From: a virus
Length of the DNA stretch: 64,000 nt
Strand: one strand, 5' to 3'
Virus record (IMG/VR): IMGVR_UViG_3300046660_000367
Coordinates: 1 to 64,000 of that record
Within the stretch, counting starts at the first letter, position 1, and each line of letters starts with the position of its first letter. A program made the position numbers and the translations under genes. Below the pieces are notes generated by a model, which saw nothing but the letters and a program-made list of their open reading frames with translations, searched no databases and was not told the DNA's origin. Below, piece after piece: positions 49,488 through 57,842 of the stretch.

Positions 49488-50132
49488 TCAGGCGAAGGTA
49501 CTCTGCGCCACGATCACCCGGCCGAGGACCGGCGGCAGCTGGTCCGGCTGGTAGGTTTCGGGCGCTGTCGCCGGCTGGTCGGTGCGCAACTCGATGCTGC
49601 CGTCGGCGCGCATGAACACGCGCCGCACCAGCAGGCCGTGGGCCGTTTGGAACACGTAGATTTTTGACGACACCAGCGTCTTGTCGGCGGCATGGACGAG
49701 CAGCTGGTTTCCCAAGGACATGCTGCTGTCATTGGAGATAACGACCACGCAGTCGCTTGCGCGAGCGCCCAGGTCGGTCAGCAAATCCTTGCGATACGCA
49801 TACGTATCCTTGCCGTCAAGGTGATCGACGACCTCATCATGGTAGTTCACGGTGGGACCCTTTTTGAACGCCTCTGCATACCGGGGTATGAAGGCATATT
49901 TATCGTTGGGGTCCACGTTAGCACTAATTCCAAGGGTCAAGTATTCGACCGTCGTTTTTAATGCGTCGGCGACTTTTTTTGTGAGGTGGCGGCGTGGCGC
50001 TGTGCCTTTTTGGTCTTCCGGCAGCTCCCACAGCAGCACCGTTTGACGCGAGACACCGACCGTGTCGGCCAACTCCTGGGGCGACAGCTTGAGTTCCAAG
50101 CGGCGCTCTTTAATTCTCGAATGTATGTCCAT
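49488..50132 (-). CDS. CI-like repressor with S24/LexA-type C-terminus lacking the catalytic Lys
   Basis: 214 residues. HTH at ~5-36 (IKERRLELKLSPQELADTVG, VSRQTVLLWELPED). The C-terminal domain has the Ser motif DSSMS at ~135-139, then GNQLLVHAADK and IYVFQTAHGLLVRRVF. In S24 proteases the last stretch is normally V-K-R; here it is V-R-R (Arg170 replaces the catalytic Lys). No cleavage site is obvious. Self-cleavage, and thus SOS induction, may be lost. Divergent from the cro-like gene, with operator boxes between them. Confidence 0.8.
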   Translation of the reverse strand: MDIHSRIKERRLELKLSPQELADTVGVSRQTVLLWELPEDQKGTAPRRHLTKKVADALKTTVEYLTLGISANVDPNDKYAFIPRYAEAFKKGPTVNYHDEVVDHLDGKDTYAYRKDLLTDLGARASDCVVVISNDSSMSLGNQLLVHAADKTLVSSKIYVFQTAHGLLVRRVFMRADGSIELRTDQPATAPETYQPDQLPPVLGRVIVAQSTFA

Positions 50133-50157
50133 GAGACAGCATGGTACTACAAGTCTG

Positions 50158-50202
50158 TCTTGCGGTTTGAAATAATATCTTGCAAGTGCAATGTTATCTT
50201 GT
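50158..50202. promoter_or_regulatory. Right operator boxes between repressor and cro-like gene (OR-like)
   Basis: TCTTGC at 50158-50163 and 50178-50183 and TCTTGT at 50197-50202, with steps of 20 and 19 bases, i.e. about two helical turns. TTGACA reads on the minus strand near 50199-50204 and could be the repressor -35 box. Three spaced boxes mirror a lambda-type operator. A matching group lies at 49271-49306. Confidence 0.65.
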
Positions 50203-50216
50203 CAAAATCAGTCCCT

Positions 50217-50804
50217 ATGATAAAGATATCCAAGCGCATCCAAGACATCATCCGCTCCCGCGAGTGGGTCGCACTGGACACCGTCGCCAAGCACGCTGGG
50301 TCGAAATCGGCCCTCGGCGACCTGTTTGGTGTGAGCTACCAGGCGGTGCAGAGTTGGTACAGGAACCGCGTGCCGTTGCAGCACTGCCCGATCATGGAGA
50401 CCATGACACGCGGCGCAGTGCAGTGCGAACAGCTGCGCGCCGATTACAGCAAGCTGTACGAGCGGCCATACCGCAAGGCGCACAACATTTACCGCGCCGG
50501 CGATCCGCCACGCATCTACATCGCCGGCCCGATGACAGGCTACCCGGAGCTGAACCATCCCGCCTTCCACGCCGAGGCGGCCCGCCTGCGCGCCGCCGGC
50601 CTGAACGTGGTCTGCCCAGCCGAGGTCACGCTGGACGGCAATCCCACCTGGTTCGACTACATGCGCGCCGATCTGCGTCTGATGATGCAGTGCAGCACCA
50701 TCTGCCTGCTGCCAGGCTGGCGCCGCTCGAAAGGCGCACGCATTGAATACTTCATCGCCAAGTGCCTCGGCTTCGAGGTGATGGTCGCCGGGGAATTGGC
50801 ATGA
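50217..50804 (+). CDS. Cro-like HTH fused to DUF4406-like domain
   Basis: 195 residues from ATG 50217. The N-terminal ~65 residues look like a Cro/YdaS-type HTH (SALGDLFGVSYQAVQSWYRN). The C-terminal ~95 residues match the DUF4406/nucleoside deoxyribosyltransferase-like pattern: RIYIAGPMTGYPELNHPAFH, LRAAGLNVVCPAEV and MRADLRLMMQCSTICLLPGW. Position opposite the repressor marks it as cro. Joining an enzyme-like nucleotide-binding domain to cro is unusual. The next gene overlaps by 4 bases. Confidence 0.7.
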   Translation: MIKISKRIQDIIRSREWVALDTVAKHAGSKSALGDLFGVSYQAVQSWYRNRVPLQHCPIMETMTRGAVQCEQLRADYSKLYERPYRKAHNIYRAGDPPRIYIAGPMTGYPELNHPAFHAEAARLRAAGLNVVCPAEVTLDGNPTWFDYMRADLRLMMQCSTICLLPGWRRSKGARIEYFIAKCLGFEVMVAGELA

Positions 50805-51232
50805 AGCGCAGCGGCCCGCTCAAGCGCAGCACCCCGATGCAGCGTAGCCCGATGGCCCCGCCGAAAACGGGTGCGCCGGCCAAAGGCGCCAAGCCGAAGC
50901 GGGCCAAGAAACTGACCTCACACGAGCGCCCGGTCAGCGCCGCCGAGAAGGCGCTGTGGGACCGTATGGCCAGCGAGATCGGCTGCATCGCCTGCCGCGT
51001 GGCCGGCCGCGCCACCAGCGAGTACGTGTCGATCCACCACATTGACGGGCGCACCCGTCCTGGTTGCCACCTGCTGGTGCTGCCGCTGTGTGCTGGTTGC
51101 CACCAGCAGGGCACCGGCAACGACAAGAGCCTGGTCGCGGTGCACCCGAACAAAGCCCGCTTTGAAAAGCTGTACGGCAGTCAGCTCGAACTGCTCGACA
51201 TGATCCACGCTATCCTCGGAATGCAGCCATGA
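50801..51232 (+). CDS. Ref-like RecA-dependent HNH nuclease
   Basis: 143 residues from ATG 50801. A basic Lys/Pro-rich N-terminus (~45 residues) precedes EKALWDRMASEIGCIACRV, then the HNH-like VSIHHIDGRTRPGCHLLVLP and LCAGCHQQGTGN. These match P1 Ref, a nuclease that needs RecA-ssDNA. The two histidines in HH and the Cys pairs are present. Confidence 0.8.
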   Translation: MKRSGPLKRSTPMQRSPMAPPKTGAPAKGAKPKRAKKLTSHERPVSAAEKALWDRMASEIGCIACRVAGRATSEYVSIHHIDGRTRPGCHLLVLPLCAGCHQQGTGNDKSLVAVHPNKARFEKLYGSQLELLDMIHAILGMQP

Positions 51233-52197
51233 CCGACAACGATTTGCTCGACCCGAACGTCCCACTGCACTGCCTGCGCCTCGATGGCGGCACGCAGTCG
51301 CGCGCTGCCATGGATGACGCCGCGATCGCCGAATACAGCGAGGCGATCCGCCAGGGCGCCACGCTGCCGCCGCTGATCGTGTACTACGACAGTGTCGATT
51401 TCTGGCTGGCCGACGGTTTCCACCGCTACCACGCCTACCGCGCCGCCGGCGTGGAACAGGTGATGACCGATGTGCGCACCGGCTCCAAGCGCGACGCAGT
51501 GCTGTTTTCGGTCGGCGCCAACGCCGCGCACGGCCTGCGCCGCACCAACGAGGACAAGCGCCGCGCGGTTGAAACGTTGCTGGCCGATGCCGAGTGGGCG
51601 GCGTGGACTGACGTTGCCATCGCCAAGGCATGCGGTGTTTCGTCGAACTTTGTGGGTGATGTACGCCGTCACATTAATCCGATTAATGTGACGACATCAG
51701 CCGAGCGCACTTACACCACCAAGCACGGCACCACGGCCACGATGAAAACGGCCAACATCGGCAAGGCCAAGCCGGCAGAGCCGCCCGCTACCGAAGCATC
51801 GGACCCCGCCACGGATGCGCCGCCCGATCCGGTCCTGGCCAAGGCTCGTCCTGTAGAAATCCCAGGGCGCTTGGCCGCCGCCGAACCGGACGGCCCGGCC
51901 CCTGCCGAACTGGACGCGCTGCGCGCCGAAAACGCTGCCCTGCTCGCGGAGCTGGACGACCTGAAGGCCGATCTCGCCGAAACGCTGGCCGACAACGAAA
52001 TGATGGGGCGCGTGTTCGACGCCGACGACAAGGTCAAGGCCTCGATGGATGAAGCGCGCCGCCAGAAGGCGCTGGCCGACAACGCCGAGCGCACGTTGGC
52101 AGCTCGCTCGCAGGAGTTCAACGAGCGCGCGCGCAATGTTGTGTACTGGAAGAAGCGCGCCGAGAAAGCCGAGCGCGAGCTGGAAAAGGCGGCCTGA
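51229..52197 (+). CDS. ParB/Srx-fold protein with coiled-coil C-terminus
   Basis: 322 residues. ParB-type N-terminal domain: LDGGTQSRAAMDDAAIAEYS, LPPLIVYYDSVDFWLADGFH and RYHAYRAAGVEQV. An HTH-like segment follows (DVAIAKACGVSSNFVGDVRR). A Pro/Ala linker and a long Glu/Ala/Leu-rich coiled coil fill residues ~200-322. The GFHR signature fits the ParB/sulfiredoxin superfamily. Not necessarily a partition protein; overlaps the Ref-like gene. Confidence 0.7.
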   Translation: MTDNDLLDPNVPLHCLRLDGGTQSRAAMDDAAIAEYSEAIRQGATLPPLIVYYDSVDFWLADGFHRYHAYRAAGVEQVMTDVRTGSKRDAVLFSVGANAAHGLRRTNEDKRRAVETLLADAEWAAWTDVAIAKACGVSSNFVGDVRRHINPINVTTSAERTYTTKHGTTATMKTANIGKAKPAEPPATEASDPATDAPPDPVLAKARPVEIPGRLAAAEPDGPAPAELDALRAENAALLAELDDLKADLAETLADNEMMGRVFDADDKVKASMDEARRQKALADNAERTLAARSQEFNERARNVVYWKKRAEKAERELEKAA

Positions 52198-52198
52198 C

Positions 52199-53698
52199 AT
52201 GCAGCCCGCCGCCTACGTCAACCACAAATTCCCTGAGCCACGCCCGTTCCAGCAGTCGGCGCGGGCACTACTGCGCGAGGCGTTCGCCGCCGGCCACCGC
52301 TGCCAGATGGTGATGAGTCCGACCGGCTCGGGCAAGACCATCTTGGCGATGTTCCTGATTAACGAGTCGCTGGCGCGCGGCAAGCGGGTGATCTTTGTGG
52401 CCGACCGCCGCACCCTGATTAACCAGACTTCCGAGGTGGCCGATTCGCTGGGCCTGTCGCATGGCGTGCTGATGGCCGACAGCCTGCGCTTCGACCCGGA
52501 TGCGCCGTTCCAGATCGCCAGCGCGCAGACCCTGGCCATGCGCGACTGGCCGGATGCCGACCTTATCATCATCGACGAGGCGCATACCCAGCTCAAGGTG
52601 TGGACCGAGCATATCCAGACCTGCCGCGCCGCCGTCATCGGTCTGTCGGCGACGCCGTTCTCGGCTGGCCTGGGCAAGCTGTTCTCGAACCTGATCAACG
52701 CCACCACTATGGCCGAATTGACCGCGTCCGGCGTGCTGGTGCCGATGCGCGTGCTGTCGTGCACCAAGGTCAATATGAAGGGCGCGGCCACGGCCGGCGG
52801 CGAGTGGACGGTCGAGGCGGCCGGCGCGCGCGGCATGCAGATCATCGGCGACGTGGTGCAGGAATGGCTGCGCCACGCCGACGGGCGCAAGACCATCGTG
52901 TTCGGCGCTACCATCGCCCACTGCGAGGCGCTGTGCGCGGAGTTCACCGCTGCTGGCGTGCTGGCGGCCTGCTTCACCGCCGAGACCACCGACAGCACAC
53001 GCGCCGACCTGCTGGCCAGCTTCCGTGGCCCTGACGCGCTGCTGCGCGTGCTGATCTCCGTCGAGGCACTGGCCAAGGGCTTCGACGTGCCGGACGTGGC
53101 CTGCGTGTGCGACGTGCGCCCGCTGCGCAAATCGCTGTCCACCGCGATCCAAATGTGGGGCCGCGGCCTGCGCGCCTCGCCCGACACCGGCAAGACCGAA
53201 CTGCTGCTGCTTGACTTCTCGGGCAACATCGTGCGCTTTGCCGAGGACTTCGAGGCGCTGTTTCATGACGGGCTGGGATCGCTCGACAGCGGCGAAAAAC
53301 TCGACAAGGCGGTGCGCAAGGACCGCGACGATGACCACGAGCCAACCGGCTGCCCGAAGTGCCACTACAAGCCGTTCGGCAAGTGCTGCATGTCCTGCGG
53401 CTTCGAGATCATCAAGCAGAACCTGATCGAACACGAAGCCGGCAAGATGGTCGAGTTCACTGTCGGCAAGAACAAGGTTGGCGACAAGGCCAGCGTGTGG
53501 GCGCAGTGCGTGACCCTGATGCGCACCACCGGCGCCCCGGCCACCGCGCCGCAACGCGCCGCCTACCTCTACAAGAGCATCACCGGCGCCTTCCCGCGCA
53601 GCCTGCCCGACTTCCACGCCGTCGCTGCCGTCAGCGTCACGCGCGGCGTGATGAACAAGCACAAGGCCAACAAGATCGCCTACCGGAGGGCGGTATGA
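52199..53698 (+). CDS. SF2 DNA/RNA helicase
   Basis: 499 residues from ATG 52199. Walker A SPTGSGKTILAMFLINES, DEAH IIIDEAHTQL, motif III LSATPFSAGL, motif VI QMWGRGLRASPDTGK. A CPKC...CCMSCGF zinc knuckle follows near residue 380. Probably unwinds origin or recombination intermediates in the replication module. Upstream parts of the frame are shadow. Confidence 0.85.
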   Translation: MQPAAYVNHKFPEPRPFQQSARALLREAFAAGHRCQMVMSPTGSGKTILAMFLINESLARGKRVIFVADRRTLINQTSEVADSLGLSHGVLMADSLRFDPDAPFQIASAQTLAMRDWPDADLIIIDEAHTQLKVWTEHIQTCRAAVIGLSATPFSAGLGKLFSNLINATTMAELTASGVLVPMRVLSCTKVNMKGAATAGGEWTVEAAGARGMQIIGDVVQEWLRHADGRKTIVFGATIAHCEALCAEFTAAGVLAACFTAETTDSTRADLLASFRGPDALLRVLISVEALAKGFDVPDVACVCDVRPLRKSLSTAIQMWGRGLRASPDTGKTELLLLDFSGNIVRFAEDFEALFHDGLGSLDSGEKLDKAVRKDRDDDHEPTGCPKCHYKPFGKCCMSCGFEIIKQNLIEHEAGKMVEFTVGKNKVGDKASVWAQCVTLMRTTGAPATAPQRAAYLYKSITGAFPRSLPDFHAVAAVSVTRGVMNKHKANKIAYRRAV

Positions 53699-54546
53699 CG
53701 TTCACCCAATTCGCCAGCCTGTACGGCCTGATCCTGCCCGACCTGTACCCCAGCGAGCGGGTGCGCCGCTGCCCGACCGAACAGCATCCGCGTACCAAGG
53801 ACGGCGCCTATTTTTGGGACGGCCGCCGTGGCTGGGTGTCGGACTGGTCGAATGGCGCCGAAATCCACTGGTACGACAACCCGGACGCCAAGGGCTTCAC
53901 CGACGCTGACAAGAAGGCCTGGGCCGAGCGCAAGCGCGCGCAGGAGCGCCGCCAGGCCGAGGTGCACCGTCAGGCCGAGCGCACCGCCGCCGCCATGCTG
54001 GCCGCCTGCAAGCCGGACGAACACATGTATTTGCGTAGCAAGCAGCTGCCTGACGTGCGCGGCCTGGTCAATGACGAGCGCGAGCTGATCGTGCCGATGC
54101 GCACGCTGGAGTCGAACCAGCTGGTTGGCGCCCAGGTCATCAAGTGGCTGATGGACGAGCGCGAGTGGCAGAAAAAGATGATCTACGGGACCCGCGCCAA
54201 GGGCGCCGTGTTCCGGCTGGGGAACCCGCGCGCACCCGAAACCTGGCTGGTCGAGGGCTACGCCACCGGCCTGACCTTGGCCATGGCGATCCGCCAGCTG
54301 AACCAGCAGGCGCAGGTGCTGATCTGTTTTTCGGCCAGCAACCTGACCCATGTGGCGGCGCAGGTGAAGGGCCGCAAGTTCGCCTTCGCCGACCACGACA
54401 AGAGCGGCACTGGCCAGCGCGCCGCCGAACAGGCGCAACTGGCGTACTGCATGAGTCCGGTCGAGGGCGAGGATGCCAACGACCTGTACGTGCGCGCCGG
54501 CCTGATGGCGGTGAGCAAACTGATGATGGAGGCGCGCACGCGCTGA
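53695..54546 (+). CDS. TOPRIM-type primase-like protein
   Basis: 283 residues from ATG 53695 with GGAGGG upstream and ATGA overlap with the helicase. The N-terminal ~65 residues contain an aromatic cluster (FWDGRRGWVSDWSNGAEIHW) of unknown fold. The TOPRIM core is TWLVEGYATGLTLAMAIRQL, ICFSASNLTHVA and FAFADHDKSGTGQ (catalytic E, then DxD). A primase role in phage replication is likely. Confidence 0.75.
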   Translation: MTFTQFASLYGLILPDLYPSERVRRCPTEQHPRTKDGAYFWDGRRGWVSDWSNGAEIHWYDNPDAKGFTDADKKAWAERKRAQERRQAEVHRQAERTAAAMLAACKPDEHMYLRSKQLPDVRGLVNDERELIVPMRTLESNQLVGAQVIKWLMDEREWQKKMIYGTRAKGAVFRLGNPRAPETWLVEGYATGLTLAMAIRQLNQQAQVLICFSASNLTHVAAQVKGRKFAFADHDKSGTGQRAAEQAQLAYCMSPVEGEDANDLYVRAGLMAVSKLMMEARTR

Positions 54547-54863
54547 CGGGACCACAGGTGGCGCGGACGACACCTTAAAAAACGTGCATGGGCTTGCATC
54601 GGCCCCCACCGCGCAAAGACTGGCCCTGCTTAACCTTGCAGGCGTGCCAACGCAGCGTAGCTGAAGCGACTGCAAGCAAGGCGGCGGGGGCAAATGGTGA
54701 GACAACCCGGTGCCGAGTGAATTCAGCCTCCAGGAGGGCGTGGTGTCCGGCTGTATGGACATGGCGCGGGATGAGAGCCTGCCACCACGGCACCCCTCTC
54801 ACCTTTGGAGGGCCGTGGGCCACTGGTTTTCGATTTTCAACCACAACGACAGAATGGGCAATC
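54547..54863 (+). other. Gene-free leader with stable hairpins upstream of vWA gene
   Basis: 317 bases with no convincing gene. The strongest structure is a 7-bp stem CCACGGC/GCCGTGG (54785-54791 with 54812-54818) enclosing CCTC/GAGG. CCTCC/GGAGG and GTCC/GGAC hairpins occur at 54728-54770. A T-rich stretch follows the long stem. It could be a structured leader, an attenuator or a small RNA. No known family recognised. Confidence 0.4.
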
Positions 54864-55532
54864 ATGAAAACAGAAATCATCGCCATCCAGGACCGCAGCG
54901 GCTCGATGGCGCCGCTGCACCGTGACGTGGTTGGCGGCTACAACAGCTTCCTGGCCGAGCAGCGCGCCGTGCCGGGTGAGGCGCGCATCACCTGCGTGCA
55001 GTTCAACGACGAGGTGCGCACCCTGTACCAGGCGGTGCCGCTGGACTGTCTCAAGGACATGAGCGTCGCCGACTATCTCCCGACGGGCGGCACGGCGCTG
55101 CTTGACGCGATCGGCACCACGCTGGAAGCACAGGGCAAGCGCATCGCCGACGAGGGCTGGGCCGAGCTGGTGATTGTGCACATCAACACCGACGGCGAGG
55201 AAAACGTCAGCCGCAAGTACACGCTCGATCAGATCAAAACCATGATCTCGCAGAAGCAGGAGAAGGGCGGCTGGAAGTTCCTGTTCCAGGCGGCCAACCA
55301 GGACGCTTTCGCCGCCGGCAGCAAGTACGGCATCAGCGCGGCGACCACCAGCAACTTCACCGCCAGCGCGGCCGGGCTGCGCGAGGCCTACGGCTCGACC
55401 AGCATGTCGGTCACCAACTTGCGCACGGCGAGCGCGCAGCCGCCGGCCGATGCGATCGCCAGCGTGCCGCTGCCGCAGTCGCAGCCGTCCGGCGTGCTGC
55501 CTGACGCGATTGCCGGCCTGCAGCAGCCGTAA
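54864..55532 (+). CDS. von Willebrand factor A domain protein
   Basis: 222 residues from ATG 54864. The metal-site motif DRSGSM lies near residue 10 (DxSxS), PTGGTALLDAIGT near 75 (Thr) and HINTDGEENVS near 107 (Asp). Such domains bind proteins through Mg2+. C-terminal Ser/Ala/Pro-rich tail. The substrate is unknown; some phage vWA proteins assist replication or take-over. The next gene overlaps its stop (TAATG). Confidence 0.8.
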   Translation: MKTEIIAIQDRSGSMAPLHRDVVGGYNSFLAEQRAVPGEARITCVQFNDEVRTLYQAVPLDCLKDMSVADYLPTGGTALLDAIGTTLEAQGKRIADEGWAELVIVHINTDGEENVSRKYTLDQIKTMISQKQEKGGWKFLFQAANQDAFAAGSKYGISAATTSNFTASAAGLREAYGSTSMSVTNLRTASAQPPADAIASVPLPQSQPSGVLPDAIAGLQQP

Positions 55533-55828
55533 TGGCCCGCCCGCACGCTGTCAGCCGTCGCCCGAAGATTTGGGTGACGAAGGAATTCGCGTGCGACTTC
55601 CGCTATGTCGTGTGGTTTTACGACATGACGGAGGCCGAGGCCGAGGAATGGCGCGAGCTGGTGCGCGTCAGCCCCGGCCCGATGATGGACTACATCGCCA
55701 CGCTGGCGATGGCACTGCGCAATGGCTACACCCAAACCGCCAAGAACAACTACGTGCGCCTCAATACGTGGCTGCTGGATACCTGGCGCCAACCGATCAC
55801 CAAGTACAGCGAAGGAGAACAGCCTTGA
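55532..55828 (+). CDS. Small hypothetical protein
   Basis: 98 residues from ATG 55532 overlapping the vWA stop. Beta-rich start FACDFRYVVWFYDMTEAEAE and helical end YVRLNTWLLDTWRQP. The next gene starts inside its stop (TTGA). No family recognised. Confidence 0.6.
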   Translation: MARPHAVSRRPKIWVTKEFACDFRYVVWFYDMTEAEAEEWRELVRVSPGPMMDYIATLAMALRNGYTQTAKNNYVRLNTWLLDTWRQPITKYSEGEQP

Positions 55829-56211
55829 AACTGCCGCCGAAGACCTCGCGCGCCATGGCCATCGTGCAGGCGCTGCGCCAGTGCGGGCCGGTGACCTTGA
55901 GGGAGGGGATCGAGCTGCACGGCTCGTTCAACAACAAGATGACGCTGGCCCGCATGGGCGATCTGTACGAGGAACTGGTGTCGGTCGGCTGCCTGGAACG
56001 GGTCGGGACGCGCTACTGCGTCACCGAGGCGGTGCTGTCCCACTACGACCCGCGCCCGAAGGTGGCCGCGCCGCTGGTGCCGCCGCGCGAGGTGAACCGT
56101 TTCACGCCGCCGCTGGATCGCCGCTACTTCCTGTCCGCGCGCGGCACCCGCGAGGGCAGCAACGATCTGCGCGACGTGCCGAGTAAGTACGCCGAGCTGG
56201 AAAAAGAGTAG
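55825..56211 (+). CDS. Winged-HTH-like protein
   Basis: 128 residues from TTG 55825 with GGAG eight bases upstream. A winged-HTH-like region: RAMAIVQALRQCGPVTLREG, MTLARMGDLYEELVSVGCLE and RVGTRYCVTE. The C-terminal half is Arg/Pro-rich and flexible. Possibly a DNA-binding regulator. Confidence 0.55.
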   Translation: MKLPPKTSRAMAIVQALRQCGPVTLREGIELHGSFNNKMTLARMGDLYEELVSVGCLERVGTRYCVTEAVLSHYDPRPKVAAPLVPPREVNRFTPPLDRRYFLSARGTREGSNDLRDVPSKYAELEKE

Positions 56212-56238
56212 GTCCGAGTCACTTCAACGGGAGAAAGC

Positions 56239-56706
56239 ATGTTCGGATGGCTGAAAAAATGGGGACCGGCGGCACGCAATGCGCGCGACGAGCGGGAAAT
56301 CGAGGCAGCGATCGAGCGCACGGCGGCGATGGCGGCGGCGATCAACGCGCGCCGCGCCCGCGAGAAGGCGGCCCAGGACGCGGCGCGCGCCGCGGTGACG
56401 GCCCGCTGGGAGGCGGCACGTGCACAGCAAAATGAGCGCACGGCATTCGAGCGCAATGTGATACGCGACATGCAACGCGAGCGGGAGGCCAAGCTGGCGC
56501 CGCGACCGCCTGCGCAACCGAAGCGTGACAGCGAATCGACCCCGGCACCGGACACCATGCCGCTCGATATGGGCACGCCGGTGTATCTGGTGCCGATCCA
56601 CCATCTGCCTTCGACCAGCGACTGGTGCGCCTCGTCCGGCAGCGATGCGTCCAGCTCGGACAGCGGTAGCAGTGACAGCGGCGGCAGCTGCGGGGGTGGC
56701 GATTGA
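56239..56706 (+). CDS. Coiled-coil protein with Ser/Gly/Cys tail
   Basis: 155 residues with GGGAGAAAGC upstream. An Arg/Ala/Glu-rich helix (DEREIEAAIERTAAMAAAIN) fills residues ~18-90. A proline linker and VYLVPIHHLPSTSDWCASSG follow. The last ~25 residues are Ser/Gly-rich with a terminal Cys. Function unknown. Confidence 0.55.
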   Translation: MFGWLKKWGPAARNARDEREIEAAIERTAAMAAAINARRAREKAAQDAARAAVTARWEAARAQQNERTAFERNVIRDMQREREAKLAPRPPAQPKRDSESTPAPDTMPLDMGTPVYLVPIHHLPSTSDWCASSGSDASSSDSGSSDSGGSCGGGD

Positions 56707-57065
56707 AGCGCCCCGGTTCCCTGCCCAAGCGCCCGAAGTACGGCAACAAGAAGGTCGAGATCGACGGCCAGCACTTCGATTCGCAGGCCGAGGCGGCGCG
56801 CTGGATCGAGCTGAACCGCCTGCAGCAGCGCGGCAAGATCACCGACCTGCGCCGCCAGGTGACATTCGAGCTGGTGCCGTCGGTGCGCTTCTTTGGTTCA
56901 ACGCGGGCCACGCCGGCACTGCGCTACGTCGCCGACTTCAGCTACACGCTGGCGGCCACCGGCAAGCCGGTCATCGAGGACACCAAGGGCGTACTCACGC
57001 GCGTCTACAAGATTAAGAGGCACCTGATGAAGGCGCTGTTCAACATCGACATTCTGGAAACTTAG
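56703..57065 (+). CDS. DUF1064/VRR-like PD-(D/E)XK nuclease
   Basis: 120 residues from TTG 56703, overlapping the upstream stop (TTGA). YGNKKVEIDGQHFDSQAEAA, ALRYVADFSYTL and PVIEDTKGVLTRVYKIKRHL give the E...D...ExK pattern of DUF1064 nucleases, which resemble Holliday-junction or VRR nucleases. Fits the replication/recombination role of the operon. Confidence 0.85.
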   Translation: MKRPGSLPKRPKYGNKKVEIDGQHFDSQAEAARWIELNRLQQRGKITDLRRQVTFELVPSVRFFGSTRATPALRYVADFSYTLAATGKPVIEDTKGVLTRVYKIKRHLMKALFNIDILET

Positions 57066-57076
57066 GAGCTGACGGC

Positions 57077-57613
57077 ATGGCACAACTGGCACAGCGTTAC
57101 GTGCGCGCGGTCGGGTCGGGCAATCTGCGCTCCGACGAACTCCACTTCGACACCGATGTGCTGGCGGCGATGGCGCTGTCGTCCACCTATGGCGGGTTGC
57201 TGTTCCGCGCGAAGTATTTCAACGACCCGGCCAGCTACCGGCGCCTGCTCAACCAGTGGACGTGGATTGTGTCCACCAAGGCGGAGCGGCGCGGCTGGCC
57301 GGTGCATATCCCGGTTGACAAGGTGGCCCGTATCTCCTTGCGTATATGGGCCAATGACGTGTGCCCGGCGTGCACAGGGCGCAAGATGGTGACGATTTTC
57401 AACACACCCAGTCTGTCGGATAAGGCTTGCCCGTTGTGCAATGGCACCGGCAAGACCGAGCTGCGCTGTGACCAAAGTTTGCGTGATTACGTGCTGGACA
57501 TGATCGAGGAATTGACCGCCGACGAGCGCAAGGCCGGGGCGCGCGGCGCCAGGAAACTTGGCAAACAGAACAGCGACATCAGCGATTTCATGCCGGCGCA
57601 AAAAAATGCTTGA
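57077..57613 (+). CDS. Q-like late antiterminator with zinc finger
   Basis: 178 residues. The C-terminal half holds CPACTGRKM (~98) and CPLCNGTGKTEL (~117), two DnaJ-like CxxCxG units seen in the phage 82/21-type Q antiterminators. The N-terminal half is helical. The position, as last gene of the early-right operon before the late leader (promoter plus terminators), is exactly that of lambda Q. The next 300 bases contain the expected promoter and terminators. Confidence 0.7.
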   Translation: MAQLAQRYVRAVGSGNLRSDELHFDTDVLAAMALSSTYGGLLFRAKYFNDPASYRRLLNQWTWIVSTKAERRGWPVHIPVDKVARISLRIWANDVCPACTGRKMVTIFNTPSLSDKACPLCNGTGKTELRCDQSLRDYVLDMIEELTADERKAGARGARKLGKQNSDISDFMPAQKNA

Positions 57614-57694
57614 GTTTACGGCAAGGCACCTTTATGCTTGGCGCACTGCTGAGTTGATCGGGTTGTACTGCCCACTTTGGACCCCTTTGCTTGG

Positions 57695-57700
57695 CATAAT
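57695..57700 (+). promoter_or_regulatory. Late promoter candidate (-10 CATAAT)
   Basis: CATAAT at 57695-57700 in the gene-free region 57614-57925, just after the Q-like gene. A proper -35 box is not clear (TTTGGA lies 13 bases upstream), as expected if Q-type factors assist. Transcripts would meet the two hairpins downstream. Confidence 0.4.
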
Positions 57701-57709
57701 TCGGGCAAA

Positions 57710-57729
57710 ACCCGTCTTTTTTTACGGGT
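57710..57729 (+). terminator. Early-leader hairpin
   Basis: 6-bp stem ACCCGT/ACGGGT with a T-rich loop, about 10 bases after the -10 box. It could act as a pause site for antiterminator loading rather than a full terminator. Confidence 0.4.
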
Positions 57730-57810
57730 GGCGCAAGCAGCCGGTTGGTAAAGGACGGCGACCCTTGATGCCCTTGTTCGCCCGTACCACAGCATTTCCC
57801 TTTTCGCAAC

Positions 57811-57842
57811 AAGCCCGCTCCCTCACCAGGCGCGGGCTTTTT
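57811..57842 (+). terminator. Rho-independent terminator (tR'-like)
   Basis: An 8-bp stem AAGCCCGC/GCGGGCTT followed by T residues to 57842. It lies between the late promoter candidate and the late genes, as lambda tR' does, and should need antitermination. Confidence 0.8.

Noticed and set aside
54710-54925. 71-residue open frame before and into the vWA gene
   Set aside because: No ribosome site; its second half is a shadow of the vWA gene and the first half overlaps stable hairpins.
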